Assembly: GCA_034359265.1 (NCBI GenBank)
Contig: CP136896.1
Coordinates: forward strand, 17,701,501 to 17,765,500
DNA: 64,000 nucleotides
Direction: 5' to 3'
From: Canna indica
Taxonomy: Eukaryota; Streptophyta; Magnoliopsida; Zingiberales; Cannaceae
Shown piece by piece: positions 1 through 9,338 of this stretch (the first letter of the stretch is position 1; the number at the start of each line of letters is the position of its first letter). The notes below the pieces were generated by a model that was not told where the DNA came from, did no database searches, and was given only the letters and a program-made list of their open reading frames with translations. Made by a program: the position numbers and the translations under genes.

Positions 1-415
1 TGTGATAGCTATTATTGTAGGCGAACTCTATCAGTGGTAGGTATTTCTCCCAACCGTCGGCCATATCCAGGACGCATGCCCTCAGCATATCTTCCAAGGT
101 TTGGATGGTCCTCTCTGACTGTCCGTCAGTCTGCGGATGGAAAACTGTGCTGAAGCGCACCTGGGTACCCAAGGCTTCCTGGAAGGACTGCCAAAACTGG
201 GCTGTGAACTGGGTACCGCGATCGGATATGATCATCACAGGAGTACCATGGTATGCCACAATCCTGTCTAGGAATAGTCTGACGTACTGTTCCGCAGAAA
301 AGGTAGCATTCACTGGAATGAAGTGTGCGGTCTTGGTTAACCGGTCCACTACCACCCAAATGGAGTCAAAGCCGCCTTTGGACTTAGGCAACCTAGTCAC
401 TGCCAAAACATTCAT
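1..415 (-). pseudogene. Ty3/gypsy integrase core, partial
   Basis: Read on the minus strand this is an open integrase core of about 138 residues that runs off the window edge. It has the three catalytic positions of gypsy integrases: Asp in IWVVVDRLTK, Asp in ISDRGTQF and Glu in HPQTDGQSER, followed by the conserved FAYNNSYH stretch. Integrase inserts the element cDNA into the host chromosome. The reading begins near an ATG at 415, but in the family this domain is internal to pol, so the edge at 415 is a breakpoint and not a gene start. No LTR is visible and the rest lies outside the window. The sequence to the right belongs to a CACTA element. The open frame suggests a fairly young insertion. 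Confidence 0.9.
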
Positions 416-424
416 CGCGCGATT

Positions 425-573
425 TCCCAACTATATGTTTGTTTATATAGTTCAATGTCTAATTTTCTATATTTCTTATTATCATTGTTGAATTAAGGCC
501 ACATGGGTTTGAATATAATTGTAATGCTGATTTTTACTTCCCAATTCATATGTTTGTTTATATAGTTCAATGA
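425..573. repeat. Direct repeat, about 35 bp, 113 bp apart
   Basis: Positions 425-460 and 538-573 share the core ATATGTTTGTTTATATAGTT, preceded by TTCCCAA and followed by CAATG. It lies near the truncated left side of CACTA-A copy 1 and looks like a local duplication. Confidence 0.6.
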
Positions 574-691
574 TGTCATAATCTTAAATTTTATTAAATT
601 TCATTCAATTTCCCTGTTGATAATCTATATAATTTTATTTTTTTATTTCAGGTTTAATATATGGTGCCATAATCTTACGAGACAAGTGAAG

Positions 692-3133
692 ATGTCGAGA
701 CCTTCCACGCCCGCTGCAGTGCCATCGCCACCACCACCACAACCACCGGTCCCGGAGGCTCGAGGTCGTCGTAGGCCTTGTGGGCCAAATCGGGGGGCTC
801 GTGCACCTTCATCGACCGACTAACGTTAGCGGATATCGCTGCACGTTCTAAAGTAAGTATCAAAATTTATTTTTTTTATAATTATTAATTAATTAATTAC
901 TACATGTGTTGTTATACTTGAGTTGTAGATTCGAGCAGGACGATGTTGCTCGCAATATCACCTCTATTATCAAGAGGTTCTTTCGGGAGCCGTGGCATTC
1001 ATGGACCCACGTGCCGCAACATAATCGAGATTCATTATGGTCCGAGTTCGAGGTACGTAGTTTATTAATTTTAGATACTGTAACTAATTAATAGGTGGAC
1101 TTAAATGTTATTATAGTCTAATTGAAGTTTTTTGGAATGATAGTCCAATTGAAGTTTATTGGTGAAGTTTATTACCAAAGTATTTATTAGTGTTCATTGA
1201 TATTGTATTGGCTTTTGGAATGATAATATACTTATTTGATATCTTTTAGATGTCTTAGGTTGCACTCGAACCATCTTATTTGTTTGCTAAAACTATTGAT
1301 ATCAATTATCAATTGATAAAGAACTTAAAAGAGATGCATGCTGCATAGATATATCTAAAGGTAATTGGTAGGATGGCCCATTTCTTGTTGAATAACCCTA
1401 TTTGCATCATAACCATATGTTGATGTAAGCTAGTACTTTTAAATTGTAATTTTTTCTGCATTGTTAGGGCTTCACAATAGATATGTGAGGAGATTGAGAA
1501 GTTGTTCTATTATCCTTGCTGGAATTAATTTTAGCTAATACACAGTTGCCCATCTTCATATATTTCTACTAACTATATCCTGGAACTCTCCTTTTACTAG
1601 AGTACAGAGGTGCTTGAACTGTCTTGGAAAGGGTTATGTATGATTCATCATTTCATTAAGTGTATATTTTCTTTCTTTTCACAAATGCCCTTAGATACTT
1701 AGGGTGTGTATGTCTATGGAACTTCTAACTTCTAAGTGTAATTATTTGCACAAATACCCCTTGCAATCTTTTCTTCATCTGGTTGACATATTGCATGAGT
1801 TACAAATTCTGCTCTAGGTTTCTAATTGAAGTATCAAACATACATTAAAGTTACACTTTAAGCTAATCATACCCTTTATGTGCTATTATCATCATGTTTC
1901 CCTATATAGCATGTTTATAATTGACAAAGGACTAACAGTTATATAGAGTGTTTGCTACTTTATCCTTAGTTGAAATGAAAGAGTCCAAATTCATAGTTTT
2001 GGTTGTATACCAATTGAAATGTTATACTGGATATAATTTTTCAAGCTAATGTTTTCTTTTTATAGGCCTGATATACCTGGGATCCCGCCATTGAGGCTCA
2101 TGTGAAGGATTCTTGGGAAGCTTACAATAAGAAGCTTTTCAAGGATATCCTCCATCGGGCGCAGGATGAGGCGCGCACGAGTATAGGTGGTAACTAAGAT
2201 ACACCTATGAATGCGCTCAAGGGACATGAACCAATCTGGATGGAGGTCGACGTATGAGATCGGATATGCGACATCTGGGCATCAGAGGGATGGCAAGGTG
2301 CCTCCCGGGTGGTGCACCAGAATTGGATGATGCAAGTCGAGGGATCCGTCGCCCGACATACCGATGGGTCCATCCCATTTATCAACCACGAGCGTCGATT
2401 GGTAAGTAATTTAATAACTATTTTTATTATTCATTTATTATTATAGAAAAACTAATTATATTTATTTTATTGTAAGGGACGCGAGATGAGCAGGGGACGC
2501 TCATCCCTGCTGATCCTTTGAGGGTCTTCGAGGAGACACATAGATACCAGTGTGGTCCTCATCGGGGTGAGTTCATCAGCAAGAGGCCGGAGACGGTACT
2601 GGTAAGATAATATTTTTAAAAAAGTATCTAGTTCTGTTATGTATAATTAATTTACTTTTATTTAAAGTCCACGTATAGTGAGTTGGTGACCCAGCGGGGA
2701 GGTGATCCTGCGCAGCATCAGCTTGATATTGACGCATGGATGTAGGTGGCAGGCGTCGGCCACGGTCGTGTATATGGCATTGGCACAACGGCCCACACAC
2801 AGGCGTTGTTGCAGCCACATATTGCGGGGTCGTCTGTTTTCACCTCCTCCGTCACTGGTCCATCAACATCACGTGCAGATCAAGACAGATTAGCAGTCGT
2901 CAAGACTGCCCAAGCATGCCTCAGCGCTGACATGGCCGCTATGAGAGATACTATGATAAACATGGCTCAGCATATGGCGCAGATGACCCAGTACATGGTG
3001 CTCCGGCTCCTCCGTCTCCCCCATCATTCGGCATGACGACATCAGCATCGGATCCATCATCATCATCGACGCCAACTAATGTGCTCCCCACGCAACCCCT
3101 CTCCACGCCGCCTCCCCCGCCGCCTGATCATTG
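692..3133 (+). pseudogene. CACTA accessory transposase (Transposase_24-like), family A copy 1
   Basis: This is a multi-exon CACTA gene. The first exon starts at ATG 692 with a Pro-rich and Arg-rich N-terminus (MSRPSTPAAVPSP, then GRRRPCGPNRG). Further exon pieces are near 930-1050 (FEQDDVARNITSIIKRFF), 2066-2190 (YTWDPAIEAHVKDSWEAY), 2477-2601 (ADPLRVFEETHRY) and 2668-3036 (SELVTQRGGD, then GHGRVYGIGTTAH). The RVYGxG block is the hallmark of the plant Transposase_24 (Ptta/En/Spm) family, thought to act with the TNPD-type transposase. Exon ends are followed by GTAAG or GTACG donors. A TAA interrupts exon 1 at STD/TAA, where copy 3 has CAA, and a TAG sits before the RVYG block. It is therefore a degraded gene. 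Assignment rests on the motif and three related copies in the window. Confidence 0.7.
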
Positions 3134-3288
3134 ATGTACTTTTTTGATATTTTATTTTGATATGATGTAAACATTATTGTTTTGATACGATGTAAATAAT
3201 ATTTTGATATCTATATATTATAATTTGATGTCTTTTGTCTGTATTTTAATTAAATATTGGAACAATAATTTATATATTTTTTATTTTT

Positions 3289-3290
<2 letters not shown>

Positions 3291-3331
<41 letters not shown>
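3291..3331. repeat. (TA)n microsatellite
   Basis: About 20 TA units lie just before the subterminal repeat block of CACTA-A copy 1. Open frames across it are low-complexity Tyr/Ile artefacts. Confidence 0.9.
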
Positions 3332-3335
<4 letters not shown>

Positions 3336-3630
3336 GCGACGATTTTGCGACCGCAAACACCGTCGCATATCCTATCTACATGGTCGCGTGAAACGGTCGC
3401 AAAATACTGTGCGACGACATTTACGATGGTCACGTGCGGTCGCAAAAAACTATGCGACGACTTTGCGAAGCAAGTCTGTGGTCGCAATATATGCATCTTT
3501 GGCGACGGTGACGTGGCAGTCGCATAGAATCTGCAATGAGCCTATTCGTGACGGATGTTTTGCGACTGCTGATGTCATCGCAATTGCCATTCTGCGACGG
3601 CGTTGCGATCGCTTTAGCCGTCGCAGATGA
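3336..3630. repeat. CACTA family A right subterminal repeats
   Basis: Repeated GCGACGG, TGCGACCG and CCGTCGCA motifs occur in both orientations, many within 300 bp. They are the same motifs as in the right part of copy 2 (15150-15390). In En/Spm biology such arrays bind the element-encoded protein; here that is inferred from position and pattern. Confidence 0.75.
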
Positions 3631-3647
3631 CAAAGTTTTTAGTAGTG

Positions 3648-4334
3648 AATTTTTTGTTGATTCTTGAATCTGCATCTTCCTTGAAAAATCTAATTTATGG
3701 CATAAAAGTTTCGAAAATCTTGAGTATGAATGTGATTTGATTTGGATTTTTGAAATTGGCTTTCGAAATTTTAAATTATCGATCTTCCCAAATGTTAGAT
3801 TCATTTTAAATTTCGCGGTACTTTGGATTATCGTCAAAATCTTTGAATGAGACCTCAAGTATGATGTTAGATTCATGTTTTTGGTATCGCTCTCACTATT
3901 ACATGAGAAAAATCATTTCTAAAATGATTTTTGATATTTTGACCGATACTTGAAAATATTGATACTTGACTTATAAATGATTTTTGAATTTGGACTTTAG
4001 TTATCACTCTTTGCTATCATGTATGATTTAGTCTCATATCAAATATTTATTTTTCATCCATTTGGTTGAGATTTTCATGTTTTATGAAAAATAATTTTAG
4101 AGTCTCAACTTTGACTAGATTGACTTTTCTTGCCATTTTTTATTGTAGTCAAAAGAGGGAGAAAAATATAGGTAAAGGGGAAGAAAATGTAGAAAAACCA
4201 TGCATATAGATAGGGGGAGTCCCATTATGTATATATGCATGTTGATAGGGGGAGAAATCCCATGTTTGATATCTTCTATGCTTAATTATAGATATTTTCT
4301 TAATGATGTTTGTCATCATCAAAAAGGGAGAGAT
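3648..4334 (+). other. SIRE-like copia element, 3' untranslated internal part
   Basis: This stretch has no long ORF. It ends in purine-rich runs (GGGGGAG at 4215 and 4249) and a final polypurine tract AAAAAGGGAGAGA at 4321-4333, immediately before an LTR starting TGTTGG. This is the usual 3' end of a Sirevirus-type copia element on the plus strand. The pol gene is not in the window; CACTA-A copy 1 interrupts the element to the left. Confidence 0.6.
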
Positions 4335-4639
4335 TGTTGGCCTAAGATTTTATACCTTGGTCTTAATATCAGTTTTGATGATAACAAATGTGGAACTAAT
4401 GTTTCATTGAGAAATATTTTCAGATTCCATATCAGTTAGCACTCGATGTCCTCGATCGGAAATATCATAAGAAATCGGAAAATCAGAAGGACATTGGTTG
4501 ACGCATTCGGATTCGTTGCGAAGGTTTCTCGAAGTTGGACATGTGCACCAAAGACGTCTTGGACGAGTCTAAAGAACACATGGAAAACTCTCCAAGTTGA
4601 CGCACGTTGAAGGCCGAAATTCGGAAATGAAGCACGCAA

Positions 4640-4855
4640 GAAGAAGGCTGAAAAAATCAAGCTCAGCGGGTTCGGTCGACCGATCGATCGATCGAATATG
4701 GTCAAAAGTTGGTAGTAGACAATTCAATTGATCGGTCGGTCGACCAAAGGTTGCTAGGAAGCGGCAGAAAGCCTTTAGTCTCTCAGTGGTCAATTGGCGA
4801 TCGGTCGATCGGTCGACCGACGATCGACCAGCAAGCGACCGACGGTCAGTAACGG
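4640..4855. repeat. GATCGGTCGACC palindromic cluster in LTR U3
   Basis: Many overlapping units of CGATCGGT and GGTCGACC, themselves palindromic, occur at 4675-4700, 4727-4745 and 4798-4838, upstream of the TATA box at 4907. The spacing and position suggest promoter-proximal elements of the LTR, but function is inference. Confidence 0.6.
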
Positions 4856-4906
4856 GCAAAAAATTACCCGTTGAGAAGAGGGGAGTTCTCTCTTCTCTTT
4901 ATGGTC

Positions 4907-4915
4907 TATAAATAC
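4907..4915 (+). promoter_or_regulatory. LTR TATA box
   Basis: TATAAATAC lies in the LTR, downstream of the palindromic cluster and directly beside the CACTA-2 insertion site (CAA at 4915-4917). It is the best TATA match in the LTR. Confidence 0.45.
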
Positions 4916-4935
4916 AATACTACTGGAATAATAGG

Positions 4936-5265
4936 CATCAGCAACGACTTGCAATGGCCCGGCCCGTTGCAACGGAGCCGCGGCAGAAACATGCGTTGCT
5001 AATAACTTAGCAACGGATCAGCAACGGATCAGCAACGGCTGCTCGAGCCGTAGCTAATAATAATATCAGCAACGGTTCTGCCATGGATGAGGGGACATTG
5101 TAGATATGAACATCAGCAATTGCCCTGTGGCCGTGGAAAGGCCGTTAGTGAAAGCCTATTGCTAAGTCGTTGCTGTAGGTCATCAGCAACGGCTTACGAT
5201 ACACTTCCAGTAACGGCTTTCCCATGGACGACCGTGGGAAAGCCGTTGCTGATGACGTAAACCTG
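4936..5265. repeat. CACTA-2 left subterminal repeats
   Basis: At least ten copies of CAGCAACGG or its complement CCGTTGCTG occur here. The mirror block at 8140-8570 uses the same motif. Confidence 0.85.
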
Positions 5266-5547
5266 CAACTGAAAATTTTTAAAATTTCAAATTTCCATTA
5301 ATACATTGATACATTATCTGATACATAACTCACACACCCATACACCCATACATACATCCATTCACATACACATCACAGATACACCCAGATATATATCAAA
5401 ACAATTATACTTATATTTATAATTATTCACAATCATATAAAAACTATTTAAATTCAAAACTAGAGTATCAATATCCAAACAAAACAAGTTAATCAAGTAT
5501 ATAGTATCCAAGTAACAAAGTCAATATCTAAACAAAATAATAAAATC

Positions 5548-5979
5548 TTACGACAACGATGGAGGATGGTCTGGATCATATGGCGGGGTCTGAAGTGCTT
5601 GGGTGTACACCGTCGTGGACTGACTCGAGGACGATGGATCAGATGATGCCGAAGGGATGCCTGCTCCGATATGACCTGACATGTTCCGTAGCATAGCATG
5701 GATCTCCATTATCATCTGACTCTGACGCTCCATCATTTTACTCTGATGCGCGGCCGTCTCCTCCAGTGTCCTTATCCTGTTACTCTGATCATAACTAGAC
5801 CCGGAGGTGGACGGCCGCTCACCAGCGACCGGAGGGGTCGGTACCCCAAGTGGCCCTAACACAGCTCGTGCTTGACCACTATCTGCAAATCCATATACGC
5901 GGCCATGGTCCCAACCACCTGCAGCATCGACCCACGCTCCTGCATCAAAGTTCTCGGGGGTGCCCCCGCACTGCATCAC
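5548..5979 (-). pseudogene. Transposase_24-like gene of CACTA-2, last exon
   Basis: This open frame of about 143 residues carries FDAGAWVDAAGGWDHGRVYGFADSG near its start (residues 10-34), again with the RVYG core of the plant En/Spm Transposase_24 family. A Gln/Met-rich segment follows (residues 80-115, likely coiled coil), then a Ser/Thr/Pro tail. Upstream exon traces lie at about 6090-6420 but are short. It sits 3' of the truncated TNPD gene on the same strand. The homologous block in CACTA-3 is at about 23487-23951. Likely role: accessory protein binding the subterminal repeats. Confidence 0.7.
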
Positions 5980-6529
5980 CGTCTGAGTGTAGGTCTCCTA
6001 CTCGAGTTTGAATTTTTGTTTCATATTTTTCCTAAAACTTAAATTATAAATAAATAATGAATAATTTAAACAAATATACTTACCATAATGTATGCAGTGC
6101 GGTTGTCAATATATGTACTCCCCCGTCCCATGTACTCGACGGTGAGTCCGCTCAAACACCGCCATCGGGGAGGGTCACTAGATAGTCCCGTCCTCCATCA
6201 CCGTCGTCTACATTTACAAAACAAATACATTAATTAGTTCACAGAGTAACAAATAAAATATATAACTAAACGTACGATATAATACTTACCATACGACTCG
6301 CGTGCACTGTAAATGAAATAGAGCCGGCAGTGTGACGCGCTCCTCCCCCCGACATGCGGTTCCTAGCCGCAGTCCTAGAAATCTCTTGCCATCGATCCAT
6401 CGACCATGATGCCACGAGCTAGTCCTATATATCCGGAGTAATCTTTGAAGCCGTCTTTTTCGACATGAATAATCTTTGAAGTCTCGGTGTTAGTGGAAAA
6501 TACCGAAGCACCTTAAACGGGATATTTTT

Positions 6530-7328
6530 CTATCGGGCCGATTTCTTCTCCTTGTAATGAGGACGTTGACATACAGGGCATTTATCCAACTGCATATTTT
6601 CTTTATAATATAAAATGCAGTTATTTTGACATGCGTGTATTTTTTCGTACCCAAGCCCTAATTTTCTCATCAACTTTTTGGTTTTATAAAAATTTGGCTC
6701 AAACTTGTTATCAGTAGGCAGCATTCCATTAATCAATCCCGCTGATATTACAATCAGCCTTGATGTTTAGGAGCTGCGTCATTGCCGAAAACCTAGTGTA
6801 TTTAGGACAATTCTCATACAAAGGTTCATCGTCAGCTTTCAACATCTCGTAAAATTCTGCAGCTTCTTTATTCGGCAATTCAATCTCAGTATCTGGTGGC
6901 ACTGACGTCTCAGTAACTGGCAGATTGAAATTATCATTCAGGTGGAATTGACCCCCAAGACTATCAAGTATCATAGTTCTATAGGGATTAGATGGGTTGG
7001 ATGAAGAAACACCAGCAGAGGAAGATTCACCATGTGTCTGAACGATAGGATTGCTCGACGTCCCAACTTCATGTGACTCCCCGTGACAAGTCCATAGAAA
7101 ATATCTTGGTGCAAATCCTTTGCTATATAGATGCAAAGTGACAGTTTCCCGATCCAAAAATCATCCATTCAAGCAAATGTGGCACGGACATCGGATTTTA
7201 TCACCGACGCTAACGAATTTCTGATTCGAATGTGTAAAATTTAGGAAGTAAGTTACGCCTAATCGAAACTCATTCGTTAAAGCTCCACGATCAAGACGTC
7301 CATACACCCAACTTCGATCGCCCGACAT
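6530..7328 (-). pseudogene. TNPD-like CACTA transposase, N-terminal part, broken
   Basis: ATG at 7328 begins MSGDRSWVYGRL. It continues through the transposase-associated domain (FLNFTHSNQKF, then RCPCHICLNG, a Cys/His cluster) to an in-frame TGA at 7161-7163. The frame resumes with LDRETVTLHLYSKGF and WTCHGE, typical of the same proteins. A one-base loss near 6745 then shifts the frame into NGMLPTDNKFEPNFY, GLGYEKIHACQNNC and CPVCQRPHYK, ending at 6530. These blocks match, in order, the N-terminal third of plant TNP2/TNPD transposases. The catalytic remainder is missing, so the gene is deleted as well as mutated. The start is supported by the matching ATG of CACTA-3 at 22235. Confidence 0.85.
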
Positions 7329-7412
7329 GTTCTGTCAAAAAGTTGACAATATCTTTAGGTAATGTCTTTAGGTGAGATGGTCTTATTCCATTCGGGATTC
7401 ATGTTATTCATA

Positions 7413-7577
7413 TTGCACTAAGTATTTCTTTTAACCGCTAACTTCATTCTAAATTTCGGCAGCATCTCCGTACAGTTCTCCGAATACGCATATCATCTGG
7501 GTGCGTATTGGAGAACAAGAGAGATGCTGCCGAAATTTAGAATGAGTTAACGGTTAAAAGAAAAAACTAAGTGCAAT
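7413..7577. repeat. Long hairpin before TNPD start, CACTA-2
   Basis: Two arms of about 77 bp (7413-7490 and 7502-7577) are inverted complements at roughly 88 percent, with a loop of about 11 bp. Shared blocks include CTAAATTTCGGCAGCATCT and its complement. It lies about 85 bp upstream of the transposase ATG (on the minus strand). A related hairpin sits at the same place in CACTA-3. Confidence 0.85.
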
Positions 7578-7775
7578 ACAAATAAATATATTCCCAAATT
7601 GTCCAATCAGGAATAATTCAAGGGTTGTACGTTGTATAAAAGATCATCTACTTCTTTTACACGAACATACAACCCCCGAACGAATCTAAGGTTTTGCTAA
7701 ATCATATCCAACTCGTCGATGCGTATGTGAAACTTATCTACTCATCGGAGGGATGATTATTTTCGAAATGTTTCG

Positions 7776-7900
7776 AGTCCATAGTGGACAATTTCGACGC
7801 GAGTCCGAAGTGGACGATTCTGACGTGAGTCCGAAGTGGATGATTCCGGCGCGAGTCCGAAATGGACGATTCCGGCGCAAGTCCACTAAGGATGACTCCG
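7776..7900. repeat. 26-bp tandem repeats, CACTA-2 leader
   Basis: Nearly five tandem units of the form GAGTCCGAAGTGGACGATTC plus GGCGC. Each unit contains the small palindrome GTCCxxxxTGGAC. CACTA-3 has about three related units at 21711-21800. Confidence 0.85.
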
Positions 7901-7906
7901 GACTAA

Positions 7907-8125
7907 TTAATATTTTAAATAATTAATATTAATCTAAACATTAATCTAAAACATCAAATTAATCTAAAACATAATATTAATCTATACATTAATCTAAAAT
8001 ATAACATTAATCTAAAAATTAATCTACATCTCTAACAATTAATCTAAAAATTAATCTAAATCCTAAAAATTAATCTAACAATTAATCTATAAATTAAACA
8101 ATTAATCTAAAAAATATTATCTTAA
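7907..8125. repeat. TTAATCTAAAA minisatellite
   Basis: About sixteen degenerate units of ATTAATCTAAAA lie between the subterminal repeats and the 26-bp array of CACTA-2. A weaker AT-rich counterpart (TTTAGATTAAT) is at 21430-21525 in CACTA-3. Confidence 0.8.
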
Positions 8126-8139
8126 TCGATTTCGGGGAC

Positions 8140-8570
8140 AAGTAAGCTGTTGCTGATGATGTTACTTATCAGCAGCAGCGGAGTCGACAGCGGCAACAGG
8201 CGGCGACAGTAGAGGAAGAGGAAGAAGGAGAAGGAAGGGGCGGGCGCGAACCCTCGACCCATATAAACTTCTCAGAAACGGCGTTGTTACGACTCACTTG
8301 TCCGTTAGAAAGCCGTTGCTGATAAGAACATCGATCATCAGCAATGGCTTACTTGTCCATTAGAATGTCATTGCTAATAAGTATTTTATTTTCGCACTAC
8401 GAGCGCGCGATCGGCTCAAGAGTGATGAATGTCGTAGCCGTAACTAAGCCGTTGTTGATGTTATTATATATCTGCAACGGCTCGAGCGGCCGTACGTAAC
8501 AAAGCCATTGCAGATACACCACATCTGCAACGGCTTGAGCGGCCGTTGCTGATAGCCGTTGCTGAAGAAC
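8140..8570. repeat. CACTA-2 right subterminal repeats
   Basis: GCCGTTGCTG, CAGCAATGGC and GCAACGGCTT motifs repeat to the terminus. A short GC-rich Ser/Gly/Arg-coding patch at 8165-8250 has no clear frame. Confidence 0.8.
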
Positions 8571-9338
8571 CTATTTCTAGTAGCGCAAGACCATGAGAGT
8601 CTTCCTCCCTAGATCTATGATTCTATTGAGCCATTCTTGATCATTCTAAAGCCTTTCTTGAGCCATTTCCTTGCAAACCCTAGTTCTTATGATACAACTT
8701 GATTTTGCCTTCAAAGCTTTGATCGATTCATCATTGATGAATCAAGAGGAACTAGAACTCGTGTTTGGAGCTAAGTATTTCTTGTATTATTTATTTGCTC
8801 CATTGTTTGTGTATTTTATGGTTTATTTTGATTGTATATCATTTGTATAAACCTAGGCTGCTAGGTTTGATTGAGTTGGTGGTTGCCTTGGTGTTTAGGC
8901 TTAAATCCACCATTGTAAACTTAGTTTACCAGGATTAGTTGAGTTATCCCTTAGGTTGAGGTGGGAGAGTGATCTCGGTAGGAAGGCATGATACTTCTGG
9001 GTGTGGAAGTGCCTTCGGATTGAGAGCGGAGACTTTTCGGTGTAAAGTCCTCTTTGTAAGGGAAATAATATAATCTAATAAACCTAGTTTGGAAATCCTA
9101 AGCGGGGTGCTTAGGTAGTGGAGTAGGCATTGTGACCGAACCACTATAAATAATTGTGTTAGCATTGATATATTGTTGTTTTAATTACTTTATCATTAAT
9201 CGATTCCGCATTTAGTCGTTAAATTATGAATTGCCTAAGTAGTTTAAGAAAATGAGTAAAATTGAATTTATGCGATAAATTTAGTTAACACACTATTCAC
9301 CCCATCCCCCCCCCTCTAGTGTGGCCATTTCACCTACA

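Larger units (their letters stand above)
416..3647 (+). mobile_element. CACTA (En/Spm) family A, copy 1, right end intact
   Basis: The right terminus reads TTTTTAGTAGTG at 3636-3647, the complement of a CACTACTAAAAA terminal repeat. It is preceded by many GCGACGG/CCGTCGC subterminal repeats (about 3336-3630), the usual transposase-binding arrangement of CACTA elements. A spliced accessory transposase gene lies inside. The left terminus was not found; the left limit is set only by the gypsy fragment at 1-415. The right end abuts SIRE-like copia sequence, with AAT (3648-3650) as the possible 3-bp target site. Two related copies occur at 13677-15394 and 54358-54975. Confidence 0.75.
4918..8585 (-). 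mobile_element. CACTA-2 (En/Spm), both termini and TSD
   Basis: The left terminus reads TACTACTGGAAT from 4918 and the right terminus, read inward, CGCTACTAGAAAT from 8585; both are one-base variants of CACTACTAG. Flanking trinucleotides are CAA (4915-4917) and CAA (8586-8588), the 3-bp duplication expected for CACTA. Both ends carry CAGCAACGGC/GCCGTTGCTG subterminal repeats. The genes are on the minus strand: a TNPD-like transposase start near 7328 and a Transposase_24-like gene near 5979. At 3668 bp with a truncated TNPD it cannot be autonomous. Confidence 0.9.
4335..9338 (+). mobile_element. SIRE-like copia 3' LTR, split by CACTA-2
   Basis: The LTR starts TGTTGGCCTAAG right after a polypurine tract and ends ACCTACA at 9338, where LINE-1 sequence begins abruptly inside its reverse transcriptase frame. 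The ending CTATTCACCCC followed by a C-run resembles Sirevirus LTR ends. CACTA-2 (4918-8585) sits inside with a 3-bp CAA duplication; without it the LTR is about 1.33 kb. TATAAATAC at 4907-4915 is a likely promoter TATA box, and the CACTA landed right after it. The 5' LTR and body lie to the left, interrupted by CACTA-A copy 1 and the window edge. Confidence 0.65.

Noticed and set aside
3204..3527. Open frames across the (TA)n run, rich in Tyr and Ile
   Set aside because: They are made by the dinucleotide repeat and CACTA subterminal repeats, with no domain.
7776..8125. CRISPR-like spaced repeats
   Set aside because: Units are contiguous and degenerate with no unique spacers, and the context is a plant transposon leader.
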